Shown in pieces: positions 12,282-23,618 of a DNA stretch of 64,000 nt; the stretch's first letter is position 1; every line of letters begins with the position of its first letter. A program made the translations under genes and the position numbers. Under the pieces are notes generated by a model, which saw only the letters and a program-made list of their open reading frames with translations, searched no databases and was not told the origin of the DNA. Origin of the DNA: Gigaspora margarita (lineage: Eukaryota; Glomeromycota; Glomeromycetes; Diversisporales; Gigasporaceae); contig WTPW01000077.1 of assembly GCA_009809945.1 (NCBI GenBank), positions 518,239-582,238 on the forward strand, given 5' to 3'.

Positions 12282-12484
12282 GATTTACCTTAATTAAGAT
12301 TGCATTAAAATCACCATTATCTTACTATCTTCTAGGAAACAGGGAATAGGAAAAACTATGTCCAGTATAATGTGTGGATTTTTTTTCAATTATGCTAGTA
12401 GCTTACCGCGTTAGTATTATATTATAATGTTGCCTTAAATCATGTATTAATTAACTATGCATACTGAGCGTGTGATTTCCTCTT

Positions 12485-12490
12485 AATAAA
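12485..12490 (+). terminator. Probable polyadenylation signal of copy 2
   Basis: AATAAA about 200 bases after the stop, within the flank conserved with copy 1. Confidence 0.5.
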
Positions 12491-12800
12491 AGATTGGTTA
12501 ATAATGAGATTATGATTTATTTGGTGAGTTGGGGCCAATAAAATCAAGCAAATTAAGCAAATTCAAACTTTTATCGTCACAACATTGCAAATATATCCCA
12601 GAATGATGTTTGGCCAAGGTTTCGTTTTCGTAAGAAACATTTACTATGCCACAAGTTATATGATGTTTTAATGTAGTATAGTAGCTATATATTGGTGTGT
12701 AATGCATCAGAATAAATAAAATAAATAATAAACTGAATAAAGTTAGAATGTAATTTTATAATATATTATATTAATTCTAAAAATAGAAAATCTTGTGTAA

Positions 12801-12845
12801 CCATGGTGGAAATAGCAAAATACCATGGTGGAAATAGCAATTCCC
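12801..12845. repeat. Solo terminus of the second MULE family
   Basis: Two direct copies of CCATGGTGGAAATAGCAA end in TTCCC. The same structure, with the same spacing, forms both ends of the element at 53372-59746. No partner terminus is visible upstream, so this is a truncated or solo end. Confidence 0.65.
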
Positions 12846-15590
12846 TAAAATAAACTAAATTAAACCGAATTAAAAAAAAAGGACAATTTTAATTCTTACT
12901 AGAGTTCCGAAGTTCAGTTCAATAGAGGTTCAGGTTCAGGTTTAATGAACCTGAACCTGAACCTGCTCTAAAAGTTCAATACTGAACTGAACCTGAACTT
13001 AAAATTATTGAACATGAACCTGAACCTGAACTTAAAAAAAAGTTCAGTTCAGGTTCAGTTCAAGGTTCATGAACATGTTTTCAGGTTCATAATATATGCA
13101 CATGTTTACCTAAATCACAAAGTTAGAAACAATTAGTAAAATTTAGAGAGTCATAGCATTTTGTATAATTTTATTAATAAAATTATTAAAAATATTGTTC
13201 TGCATGAAATTTTACAAATTGATCATAACTTCTTGAGTAAGTAAACTTTTTCAGCACCAAAAAAAATACATCAAATTAGCATATTTTATTTACTTTTCTT
13301 AAAATTTGAAAAAAAGATACTTAATTTTGGAAATTTTCATCAAAAATTCAAAATTAAGCATCTTTGACACAAATTTTAAGGAAAATAAATAAAATATACT
13401 GATATGATATATTTTTTGGTGTTAAACAAGTTTAATTAGAGCAAGAAGCTAAGGTCAATTAGTAAAATTTAGGAATTATAGAAATTTGTATAATTTTATT
13501 ATTAAATGAAAATTGCTAACTATAACCACAGTGATGATCACCTATGATCTACATAAACAATTGTTATTAAATAAAAATTAAATTCTTTTAATGTTAGGGT
13601 AAAGATAAAGGTTAGGGTTAGAATAGAGGTTTATTTATAGTAAAATTTAGCAAAGAATTTTTTTTTGCATAAAAAAAAAGTAGTTTCATAGACAAAATTT
13701 TTAGTTAGAAGTGATTTTTTAAAAAATTCTTTATTTTTGTTATACAAAATTAATTTACATGTTATACCTGATCCTGAATTTTGATTGGCAAATTATGTGC
13801 AAGTGATTATTACCGCAGTTATGGTTAGCAATATTCTTAATAAAATTATACAAATTTCTATACTTTTAAATTTTCCTAATTGATAATAGCTTCTTGCTCT
13901 AAGTAAACTTGTTTAGTACTAAAAAATATATCATATTGGTATATTTTATTTTATTTTTCTTAAAATTTGTGTCAAAGATGCTTAATTTTGAATTTTTGAT
14001 AAAAATTTCCAAAATTAAGCATCCTTTCTTCAAATTTTAAGAAAAGAATATACCATTTTGATGTATTTTTTGGTCCAAACAAGTTTACTTAGTGCAAGAA
14101 GTTATAATCAATTAGTAAAATTTCATATAAAATATGATTTTTAATAATTTCATTAATAAATTATACAAAATGCTATGATTCTCTAAATTTTACTAACTGA
14201 TTTATACTTCTCAAACTTGTTCAGTATCAAAAAATACATATATTTTTATTCAGACTCAAACTGGTTTGCAAAAATTGAACCAGCCTGACCAAACTTATAA
14301 TTGAGTTTGAGTTTAGTATAAAGTTTTAAATAACAAAATTTAGAGTTTGGTTCTGGTCTGAACCAGACCAAACATGGACCCAAACCTAGATCACTAATTC
14401 ATATGAATACTAGACTGAACCTGAACATGTTTATGAACTTATGAACTGAACCTGAACTGAACCTGAACCAGCTCTAAAAGTTCAATACTAAACCTGAACC
14501 TGAATATGTTTTAAAAAATGTTCAGGCTTAGGTTCAATACTGAACCTAAACCTGAACCTGAACTTGATCTAAGTTCAGTTCAGGTTCATAGAAACACTAA
14601 TTCTTACCAAAGGTGAAATTCACTAGGTACTTCTCAATAATAGCTTTAGTAAATAGCATTTAAAGTACTAAATAAAAATAGTCAGCACTCTAAAAGACCC
14701 TAGACTCTAACTACAATTTGCACCCTATCTTAACCTAAAGCTTAATTTCAACTTTATTTCTAAAATAAAAAAAATTCTGTAAAATTTACAATATAATAAT
14801 TGAAAACATAGTAAATTCATCTTTATTGATTCCTAAATTAATTCAAAAAAAAAATAAATAATAAATAAAATATTATATAATATATTTATTCGAGAAAAAG
14901 AACTTTGTATATATAATTTTTATAGCAAAATTCTCATGATTTAGTAATTGAATCTGCATTTTTTTAAAGTATATATGCAGTAATTATAGTTTGGAATTTT
15001 ACTAATTCTCCAAAGTTTAAATACAAAGTTTTGTTTTTATGATGGAAACCAAACTTGCATTTGAACTTTGGAGAATTAGTAAAATTTCAAACTATGATTA
15101 CTGCATATATACTTTAAAATGATGCAAATTCAAACACTAAATCACAAGAATTTTGGCTGTAAAAATTGTATGTACAAAGTTCTTTTTCTCGAATGAATAT
15201 ATTATATAATATTTTATTTATTTTAGCTTTATTTATTATTTATTTTTTTTTTGAATTAATTTAGAAATCAATTGAGATGAATTTCACTAGTAAATGTTTT
15301 TAAGTAAATTTTACAGAATTTTTTTTTATGTTAGAATTATAAAGTTGAAATTAGACTTTAAATTAAAGTAGCATACAAATACTATTAGAGTTTAGGGTCT
15401 TTTAGAATACTAACCATTTTTACTTAGTACTTTAAATGCTATTTACTAAAACCATTCTTGAGAAATAGCAGATCTGGTGAATTTCATTTCTGGTAAGAAT
15501 TAAAATCATTCTTTTTTAATTCATTTTAAACTATTTTATTTTAAATTATTTTATTTTATTTTAAATTATTTTTTTTATTTTGTATTTATT
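12846..15590. repeat. Large fold-back repeat split by an insertion
   Basis: The left arm (about 12846-12899 continuing at 14600-15035) is the reverse complement of about 15055-15590, with a short loop around 15040. Paired blocks include CTAATTCTCCAAAGTT / AACTTTGGAGAATTAG and TTCTTACCA / TGGTAAGAA. The element at 12900-14599 sits inside the left arm. No gene. Confidence 0.8.
12900..14599. mobile_element. hAT-like fold-back element, 8-bp target duplication
   Basis: ATTCTTAC is duplicated at 12892-12899 and 14600-14607. The ends are TAGAGTTCC and GAAACACTA. Subterminal zones are degenerate arrays of GTTCAG/CTGAAC words, and the interior forms further inverted arms (for example around 13300-13430 and 13950-14100). 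No open frame. The 8-bp duplication is the usual hAT footprint; family assignment is inference. Confidence 0.75.
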
Positions 15591-15862
15591 TCATTTTATA
15601 ATTATTTACATAAACTATTCCAAATATTACACTAATTCTAACCCTAAACTGTGTAAGTATTTCTTATACTAATCTCATGCAACTATCTAATTCCCACTTA
15701 CACCAATTCTGCATTTTTGACTAACTCTAACCCAAACTTGTTCTAAGGCTACTCTATTTTCTAATTCTAAAAATACAATATAAATGATCTTTAGTAAATA
15801 TGAAATAACATAGTATATAGCACAATACTAGCAATACAATACAATATGGCAATATGATACTA

Positions 15863-16551
15863 TTAACCTATAAAATACACAAAAACAGGTATAACTCTTG
15901 ATCTAGTGAACAGAATTTGATGAAACAACTACCATTTGACTCAGTTCAATGAGATAGTTCTAATGAGCTAAAGGTCATCTTGTATGACCACTGGGTACCG
16001 AGATCGGAACCAATGAACAATCAAGTATAGGATTTACAATTTGATTGGCTAGATGATCTACTGCGCAAAAAGTGCATATATAGTATTTATAAAACATGAC
16101 ATATTTATAGCATATATACTCTATATTTTATTTATTACACATATGTTATTTATTTCATATATTACATTTCTATTATATATACTATGTATTTTATTAGTAA
16201 GGTATAGCACATATTGCACATGTAATATATATAGCCTGTTACATTTGTAAAAAACAAAAATGTATAAAAGCAGCCGATGTGAACACCAATTTCAACATCA
16301 TGTCTTTATACTCTTTCACTAATAAATACATTTATTTATTATTTAAAATAAACAATTACTAGTATTCTTATATACTTTTAATTGTAGCCTTTTTCGTAAT
16401 TGCAAATTGCCTTAAATCTTCTTTGTTAAGTTTTGTTAAAACACCTTTCAACTTAGATATATCACAGTAACAAGTGAGGTTACACAAAGTGTTTACTGTC
16501 TAGATCACTCTAGTTACCTACTATCTTTAAAGAAGTGGATATAGAATAACA
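15863..16551 (+). repeat. 5' LTR
   Basis: It starts near TTAACCTATAAAATAC and ends at GATATAGAATAACA, matching 27026-27712 throughout. It is AT-rich with repeated TTTATTTATTACACATAT-type words and contains one copy of the conserved module described in the findings. Confidence 0.85.
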
Positions 16552-16554
16552 AAT

Positions 16555-16567
16555 TGGTAACTGTGAG
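16555..16567 (+). other. Candidate tRNA primer binding site
   Basis: TGGTAACTGTGAG begins four bases after the 5' LTR, where a sequence starting TGG (complement of a tRNA CCA end) is expected. The tRNA is not identified. Confidence 0.4.
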
Positions 16568-16889
16568 ATACTTTCTCCACCACTGCACTGTATTCAAAGA
16601 ACCCAAAAATCAGATTTTTGACTTCATGGATGTTTGCCACTAAGTAAAGTCAATTAATTTCACTCCATTTGAGCTCAAATTTTAAATGTATACCATTGGA
16701 AGATTCTGTATCTTTTCTACTAAGCTTATCTTAGGACAAAAATCCTACTGGAATTCATAAATCGAGTTGATAGCATTTTCTTTTAGATAATCTACAAGAA
16801 AGAAACTTTTGGTCACATGACTTTTATCATAAAACAAACCTTGAGAATTGAATATTGGAAGATAACAAATCCAACTAAAGTAATACTTG

Positions 16890-17111
16890 ATGCCTAAGAG
16901 AGGTATTGCAACCCCAAAAATACTAGAACATATTGAGAGTACCCTTGCTTGGAAAGCTCCCTTCCACAAGAAGCATCTTGAACAAAAATTGAACAAATTA
17001 GTTGAATCCTCTAAACAACTAGACAGAACTATTGTTTTCTCTTTAAAAACCCTTAGCTTAGTTGACTTATATTGTATCCAACTAAAGCAAACCCAAGCTT
17101 TTGATTGTTAA
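16890..17111 (+). CDS. Small leader reading frame of the LTR element (unknown)
   Basis: An intact frame of 73 residues starts at ATG 16890 (MPKRGIATPKILEHIEST) between the primer site and Gag. It is Lys/Leu-rich and probably helical, with no domain I can name. Its intact state next to heavily broken frames could be chance because it is short. Confidence 0.3.
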   Translation: MPKRGIATPKILEHIESTLAWKAPFHKKHLEQKLNKLVESSKQLDRTIVFSLKTLSLVDLYCIQLKQTQAFDC

Positions 17112-17166
17112 AATTTTATTTTCTTTTTTATTTTCTTTATCTTTATTACTATTATTTTATTATTTT

Positions 17167-18630
17167 ATGCAATTTAATTTTCAAGAATACACTTTAAAGT
17201 TATTTATACACCATCAAGAACACATATCAGGATCCCCTTTAAGTCAAACAGATGATACTTGTAATATCTGTTATCCTGTAACTACCACTGTTCCTAGAAA
17301 TGTTCTAAATTTCTATCATTGGTACTATGCCCAATATCCTATTAATAATTTTCCAAAAAAACCTTGAAATACTTTCAACAAATATCCTATATTTATACCC
17401 AATTTAACTTACCCAGTTTAAAAATACCATATTTAGATTTATTTTTAGTTTTAGATATTCTCACTCTCCTGGTAACATTACTGATATTATTTTAGTATAT
17501 CTAGCTTAACTGTATTTACTAGTTGTTTCTACAAGGACCCTTTTACTTTAAAGGACTCAGGTTTTAATGACAATTGTTTTTATGAAGATTTTGAAGATTA
17601 TAGTAACTCTTTTCAAAACCTTTTTACCTTATTAACACCTGCTAATACACCACAACCTAGTCCTATTTTATTACCTGCATGTTTATTTACACCTCCTCTA
17701 CTGCCTATTAATGTAATGGCTACCTCTAATGATATTTTGAATTATTTGAAGGAACATGAAAAGGAAGGCATGTTATTAAGAATTGAACTATTTAAAGGAG
17801 ATGGAACCCAAAACATTCTTATTTGGCTTGAATATTTTAACAAAGCTGCTCAAGTGAACAAATGGAATTTGGCATGAAAGAAGAATATTCTCACTTCCTT
17901 CTTAAGAGATAATACTAAAGATTGGACCACTACTATTAATAACTACAACAAAAATGCAACTGGCTGGAATGTTGTTACTACTACTTTCAAAAATACATTT
18001 TGTACCCTATGCTAGCAAAATAAATAGCTTAGAGACTTGGATATTTTAAAACAAGACCCAGAAGAACCTGTTAATTCCTACAATAACAGATTTAAAAGAT
18101 TGGTTAAAAGAGTAGAAGCTAGAGCTGCTCTCCAGGATGCCCAAAAATTATACTATTTCAAAAAGGGTTATGACCTGCAACTCTTCCAATTCTTCTTACC
18201 CATAACCCCAATAACCTCAATGCCCTCCTTGAACTTGCTAGGACCTATGAGCAGAAGCTGATTTCACTACTAATACTGACCCTAGTGTGAATAACCCTAA
18301 CATTGCTGCCTATGAAAAGGAAAGAAAACAGTTAACCAAGCAAATAAATCAGATATCATTAAACTATACATCGATTGCCTCTGCCTTAAGTGCCCAAACT
18401 GAACCACAATATCATTCAAAACAATCCAAGCAATTCTACCAGAAACCAAGACCAAACAATAATTCTTGCCCAAATGTTATCTGCTATAGATGCAATGAAC
18501 AAGAATATTATGCAAGAAATTGTATATCTGAATATCTTCCAACTAAAGAACAATGCTATAAATTAAATGCTCAACCCTCAACAAAAAAAAATCTATTATT
18601 CTGCTATAGAGAAAGAATATTACTTTGATG
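17167..18630 (+). pseudogene. Gag (capsid / nucleocapsid) remnant
   Basis: An N-terminal piece (17167-17367) has the motif CNICY. A main piece starts near 17507 and contains ILIWLEYFNKAAQVNKWNL, typical of a gypsy Gag capsid region; it is followed by an in-frame TGA that replaces Arg. The frame continues through 18037-18261 (LDILKQDPEEPVNSYNNRF) and 18287-18628. The nucleocapsid knuckle reads CYRCNEQEYYARNC, where the zinc-binding His is Tyr and the Gly before it is Glu; both are single G-to-A or C-to-T steps. Several shifts and stops show loss of function. Confidence 0.75.
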
Positions 18631-19009
18631 AAGACAAGGTCTATGTTATTCATAATTCTCACCCTAAACCTATAATATTAATCAAAAAGTACAAAAAGAA
18701 GCCCAAAGAGAGATCCAAAAAAATTTGAATCTCAAAAAGAAATTAAGTTGAGAAACAGAACTGTGCACAGAAGAACCTGAATTTGAGAACATAGTAGAAG
18801 AACTCATTGAAGTCCTTAAACCTGTTAAAACATCTAGAAAAAAATCCAAAAACTTCCTTTTGTGATCGATCAATTAGAGCCCTATAATATCTTTAAAGAT
18901 CTTTTGAATAGACAAGCCCAAGCTACTTATGAACAGTTGCTTCAATACTCTAACCAATATAAAAACCTTGCTCAAACCATGAAGAGAAGCAATGCCCTGT
19001 TACTAAAGC

Positions 19010-19330
19010 AAACTATGTGGAATTAGGACCCAAAAAAAAGACTGTAGCTATAAGATGCTATGTTAATATTAAAGAACAACCAGTAGTTGCTATACTTGAC
19101 TCTGGTGCTACTGTTATTATCATTACTACCAAACTAATGAAGAAACTAAAAATTAAAAATTAACCAAGACTTCAAAACTATTGTCATAACTACTAATAAA
19201 CAAAGAAAAAAAGCATTAGAATCCATTAATGATATAAAGATCACCTTCCAAAATATTGCAATTCCTATTGATTTGCAAGTTATAGAATCAAAGGATAAAC
19301 CCCTTTTGTAAGGAACTGATTGATTTAATA
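19010..19330 (+). pseudogene. Retropepsin (aspartic protease) remnant
   Basis: The translation contains VAILDSGATVIIITTKLMKKL-like sequence (19090-19150), the DSGA catalytic motif of retroviral-type proteases, downstream of Gag as in Ty3/gypsy. Stops break the frame on both sides. Confidence 0.7.
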
Positions 19331-19479
19331 AGTCCAGAGCAAACCTTGATTTTAATAACCATACCTGCTACTTAGAAAATAGAACTACCATCTATACTAC
19401 CCATGTAAGCAAAGAACCAGTACTTGAGAAATTCGAAGAATTCACTAATAAAAATGAATAGATAGATGAAATTGAACAA

Positions 19480-20560
19480 GATGATGAAATGGAAACCTAT
19501 TACACTGAAGAAGGAGATCAAGAAGAAGAAAACCTGTTCTTTAATTCTTGTACTAAAGTCATTTTTGAAAAGAACCCAGTAGCCTATATTGCCCTTACTA
19601 CTGAAATTGATGTCCAGCCCTCTATTATGCAAATTAACACTTTTCTTACCAATTCTGAAAAAAAGATTGCAAAAAAGATTCTTCTCAACAACTGTTATAT
19701 TTTCGCAGAAAATATTTTTGAAGAAGACAAACTCTAGAACTTGGACAAATCAGTGAAGTTTGCCATGAGATCTATGCCCCAATTGCCTATCCAATTAAAC
19801 AATAAGCTTATTGAGCCTTCTCAGATAATTGAGAATTTCTTAAAAGTAAAATTAAAGAAATGAAAAAAAGAGAAATTATTAGAGAATCATGTAACCCATA
19901 GTCTTTTCCTGTGGTTATTGTATTTAAAAAGAATAGAAAGAGAAGACTTTGCATTGACTACTGCAAGTTAAATGCAGTTACAGAAAAAAGATGTTTAACC
20001 TCTTTCTAATATCTTGATAAAATCCTATTTGTCTTCGAAGGAGCCCAATGATTCATTAGTTTGGATTTAGCTAGTGGATATTGGCAAGTTGCTATAAACA
20101 AGAAAGATAAAAAAAAATGCTTCCATCACTAGGCACAGAATGTATGAGTTCAACGTGATGCCCTTTGGACTATGCTACTTTTTAAAGATTAATAAACAAG
20201 ATCCTATGACCATTTATTAACAAGTTTATAGTAGTCTATCTGGACGATATCACTATCTATTCAAGGACATTTGAAGAACATTGTTAGCACTTACAAACTG
20301 TGTGCAGAACTTTAGAAAAAGCTAACCTAAAGTTAAATACAGAGAAATGTTTTTTCTTTCTCAATGAAATCAAAATTTTGGAACATATTGTAAGAAGTAA
20401 AATCTGATAAAAAAAAATTGCTAAAGTGAAAATTTCCCTACACCTACTACAGTTAGACAAATTAAAGAATTTTTTAGGACTTGCCTCCTACTATAGAAAG
20501 ATTATAAAAGAATTTTTCAAGATTGCCAAACCTCTAAACCTCTTACTTTAAAAAGACCAA
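19480..20560 (+). pseudogene. Reverse transcriptase remnant
   Basis: In several frames: a linker (19489-19737), then MKKREIIRES and RRLCIDYCKLNAVTEK (19858-19990), FISLDLASGYWQVAI (20050-20097), MYEFNVMPFGLCYF (about 20141-20180) and the catalytic box VVYLDDITIYSR (about 20230-20270). These are the ordered motifs of a Ty3/gypsy reverse transcriptase. Multiple in-frame stops and frameshifts inactivate it. Confidence 0.85.
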
Positions 20561-20599
20561 CTCTATCATTGGAGTAATAAACAAAAAAAAGCCTTTAAA

Positions 20600-20935
20600 A
20601 TGCTTAAGAACTATCTTGTCTCTGCACCAATTTTACAATATTCTGACTTTAACCAGCTCTTCTATGTCCATACTAATGCTTCACAATCTGGTCTAGAAGC
20701 TGTGCTAGCTCAAATTGATGAAAACAAAAGAGAGCATGTTATTGTATATGTTAGCAAAAGCCTATCAAAAGCTAAACAAAACTACTCTGCTACAGAATTA
20801 GAATGCTCAACTATAGTATGGGTCATCGAACACTTCTATCAATATCTAGGAGAAAACCACTTCTATCTTGTTACTGATCATACAGCCTTAAAATGGCTTA
20901 GGGCTACAAAACTAGTTGAAAGAAGAGCTAGATAG
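20600..20935 (+). pseudogene. RNase H domain (open fragment of pol)
   Basis: An uninterrupted 111-residue stretch holds FYVHTNASQSGLEAVLAQ, VIVYVSKSLSKAKQNYSATE and FYLVTDHTALKWL, the RT-RNaseH tether and RNase H motifs of Ty3/gypsy elements. The first catalytic Asp of the usual TDAS motif is Asn here (HTNAS). It is a fragment of the polyprotein, not a gene of its own. Confidence 0.85.
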
Positions 20936-21882
20936 ATTATGCATCTAGAACTATATAATTTTACTATAATCCATAGAGCAGAAAAAAACATAATAATGCA
21001 GATTCTTTATCAAAAATATATAAACTAATGAAATTGTTAGAAGAAGAACAAGAAGTAAACATGTTTGATCTCTCTAGTAAGCAAGAAGCTTTTGAAGCCT
21101 ATTTAGCAAAAAAACCCATTACTATCCTAATGGACGAGAATAAAGAAAAAATCTTCTATTTTGAAAATATTGAAGAACTTGACAAAGATGAAGTCTATCC
21201 TATCCTTGAAAACTTCTATTTAAATGATCTCTGGGATGTTTTTAAATCTCTTTCAGAAGCAAAAGCATACCCAATAACCTATGCTCTAACCCATGAGAAA
21301 ATAGAACTACTCAGTAGATATGGAGTATATAAGGCAGATATTGTTACTTTCTTTAATCAACAAGGTAATCTAAATTTTAACAGAATGATGAAAACCCTTA
21401 TAGCAGATTATACCAGTGATTTTGAGAAATATGAAGGAGCTAGAAAATAGAGACTAGAATATGACCAAGAAAAGAAACAAAATGGAATAGAACCCAAAGA
21501 ACAAGTACCTAAAATCCAAAGAGGTGCCTGAATAGTACAGGATCTAACAATTGTAAAATGGACCCTGTATGATGAACTATTCCCTGCCCTTCTTAATAGT
21601 ATTTGACCTTATAAACAAATAACTTTCTCCTCTGAGGGAATACAATATAATAACCAATTTTGTATCTGGTATTATATTGAGCATATTAGCAAGGAATTCC
21701 ATACAAAAGACAAAGAAAAAGGCCTTACTAAAAGTTAGAAAGGTCCTTGCACCCAATGGTGGTATGGAAATAAACTATATAGCCCTTGTGATGAATGTCC
21801 TACTTTCTATATTAAACTTCGACTCTGGGTAACAATTAAATGATATTCTATTGAAGAAATAGAGCAGTATTATTTGAGTACA
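20936..21882 (+). pseudogene. pol linker with extra domain, unknown
   Basis: Between RNase H and integrase an open stretch (21028-21450) is rich in Glu and Lys (MKLLEEEQEVNMFDLSSKQE) and is followed by broken frames with Trp- and Cys-containing pieces (CTQWWYGNKLYSPCDECP near 21750-21800). Such long linkers occur in fungal gypsy elements. No domain is identified. Confidence 0.45.
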
Positions 21883-21890
21883 CCTGATGG

Positions 21891-22170
21891 TAGTGTTGTC
21901 ATAGGACAGCTTTGGACAATAATTTGGACAATTTTGAACAATTTTAAACAATTAAATAAAGTAAAATTACTTAAAATTTTATTAAGATAATCTATTTTAA
22001 TTTTAACTAGAATGTGTTTAGCACCTAAAAAAATATATAGTTATATATTTTTTAGATAAATTTATTAATTATTAAAGCCTGAACAAGCTTTGGACAATCT
22101 TGGACGTTTGGACAATTTTGGACATGGACAAGCCAAAAAAGGCTGTGGACAGTCAAAATGTACAACATAG
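21891..22170. mobile_element. hAT-like MITE (GGACAATTTT family), copy A
   Basis: It is flanked by CCTGATGG (21883-21890) and CCTGATTG (22171-22178), an 8-bp duplication with one change. The ends TAGTGTTGT and ACAACATAG are inverted. The interior matches 24805-25085 (shared AAATTACTTAAAATTTTATTAAGATAATCT and GTGTTTAGCACCTA blocks, each with few changes). Confidence 0.8.
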
Positions 22171-22689
22171 CCTGATTGTTATAATGGTAATAATCTTCTA
22201 ACTTTATCTGAACCCTACCTCTATAACCCTCTACTTTTAGAACATTTATTTGGACAGCAATCTGACCCTTCAGTTATTCAACAACCTATTACCAATATTC
22301 AAATCAATTACCATATTATTAAACCCCACTATACCCTAATATATATACCTTGGTAGCCTGTGAAGATACTTGACCTTTTATTGAACTTAAAAAAACTTTT
22401 TCTATTTTGCTTTGTGGTTACTTTTATTAGAAATACCCTCTCACCAACTTTTAGATGAATACAACAATTTTTCCCCTAATTACCTTTGTAATTCTGTTTA
22501 GTGGACTACACCTAATTCTACCTTTTATTCTTAGATTATAATTTTTTTTTTAAATCTGACAATAAGCTCAATCCAGTCTAGGTAGTTGGTATTCTAGCAC
22601 CCTATTTCCAAAATGGACCCTGAATATTATCAAAATATAAAATTATTTCTAGAAACTTTCATCTACCCTTTTCAATTTTCAAAAATCCA

Positions 22690-23618
22690 AAAAGAACAAC
22701 TACAAAAAAAAGTCAATATTTTTGTATTAAAAATAACCAACTTTATAAAAAAAAACAAAAGCCAAATCAAGACTTACTAAAAGTAGTCCAAAAACATGAA
22801 ATCAAAGCTGTACTATACCTTAAGTACAACCACTCTCTTGGAGTACATTTTGGAACTAAAAATATTTGATAAAATCAAAAGTTGATACTATTGGCCTCAA
22901 ATATATGAACATATTCAAAACTATATAAAGACCTGTAATAGTTGTCAAAAAAGAGAAAAATATTAGCAATATGGCCCTTTTTACCCTATCAAAGTAGAAG
23001 GACCCTTTAACAAAATTAGAATTGATTTTGTTGGACCTCTTCCTTTTACTGCCCAAGAAAATAGATATATAATTATTGCTATAAATTATATGACCAAATA
23101 TCCTAAAGCCAAAGCAGTACCAAATGCAACTGTTTAACAAACTGCTGATTTTATCTATGAAGATATCATTTGTAGACATAGATGTTCTAATTATATACTA
23201 TCTGATTGAGGAACACATTTTAATAATTTGCTAATTAAAGATCTAATACAAAAATTTCAAATTAAACACTTGTTGACTACTTTCTACCATTCGCAAACAA
23301 ATAGATAAGTAGAACATTTTAATAGAACATTGTGTGAATCTTTAGCTAAATTGGCTAATAACAATACAGAATAGGATAAATTAATACCTTCTGTCCTGTT
23401 CTTATATAGAAGTTCTAAACATGCAACTACTAAGCTCATACCCTTCTTACTTGCCTATAGCAGAGAACTGAAATTGCCTATCTTCAGATCAAAAAAACTT
23501 TGAAAAAAATCTTTTAACAAGATTATATTCACTTGTAGAAGATTTACCTGCCAATCGGTCCCAAGAAAAAAAATGTTGAAAAATCTTAACAATAGCAGAA
23601 GTTCTACTGGAATAGGAA
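22690..23618 (+). pseudogene. Integrase remnant of the LTR element
   Basis: A zinc-binding region ends in CNSCQKRE (22930-22960). The core has IRIDFVGPLPFTAQENRYI (about 23015-23070, first Asp), a second-Asp block LSDxGTHFNN (about 23200-23230) with TGA at x, and HSQTNR followed by TAA and VEHFNRTL (about 23290-23335, catalytic Glu). At least four in-frame stops fit single transitions from Arg, Gln or Trp codons. The C-terminal part is cut by the insertion at 23619. Confidence 0.8.

Noticed and set aside
16053-16250. Ile/Tyr-rich membrane-like frame (also at 27215-27526)
   Set aside because: Lies in the AT-rich part of both LTRs; hydrophobicity follows from composition.
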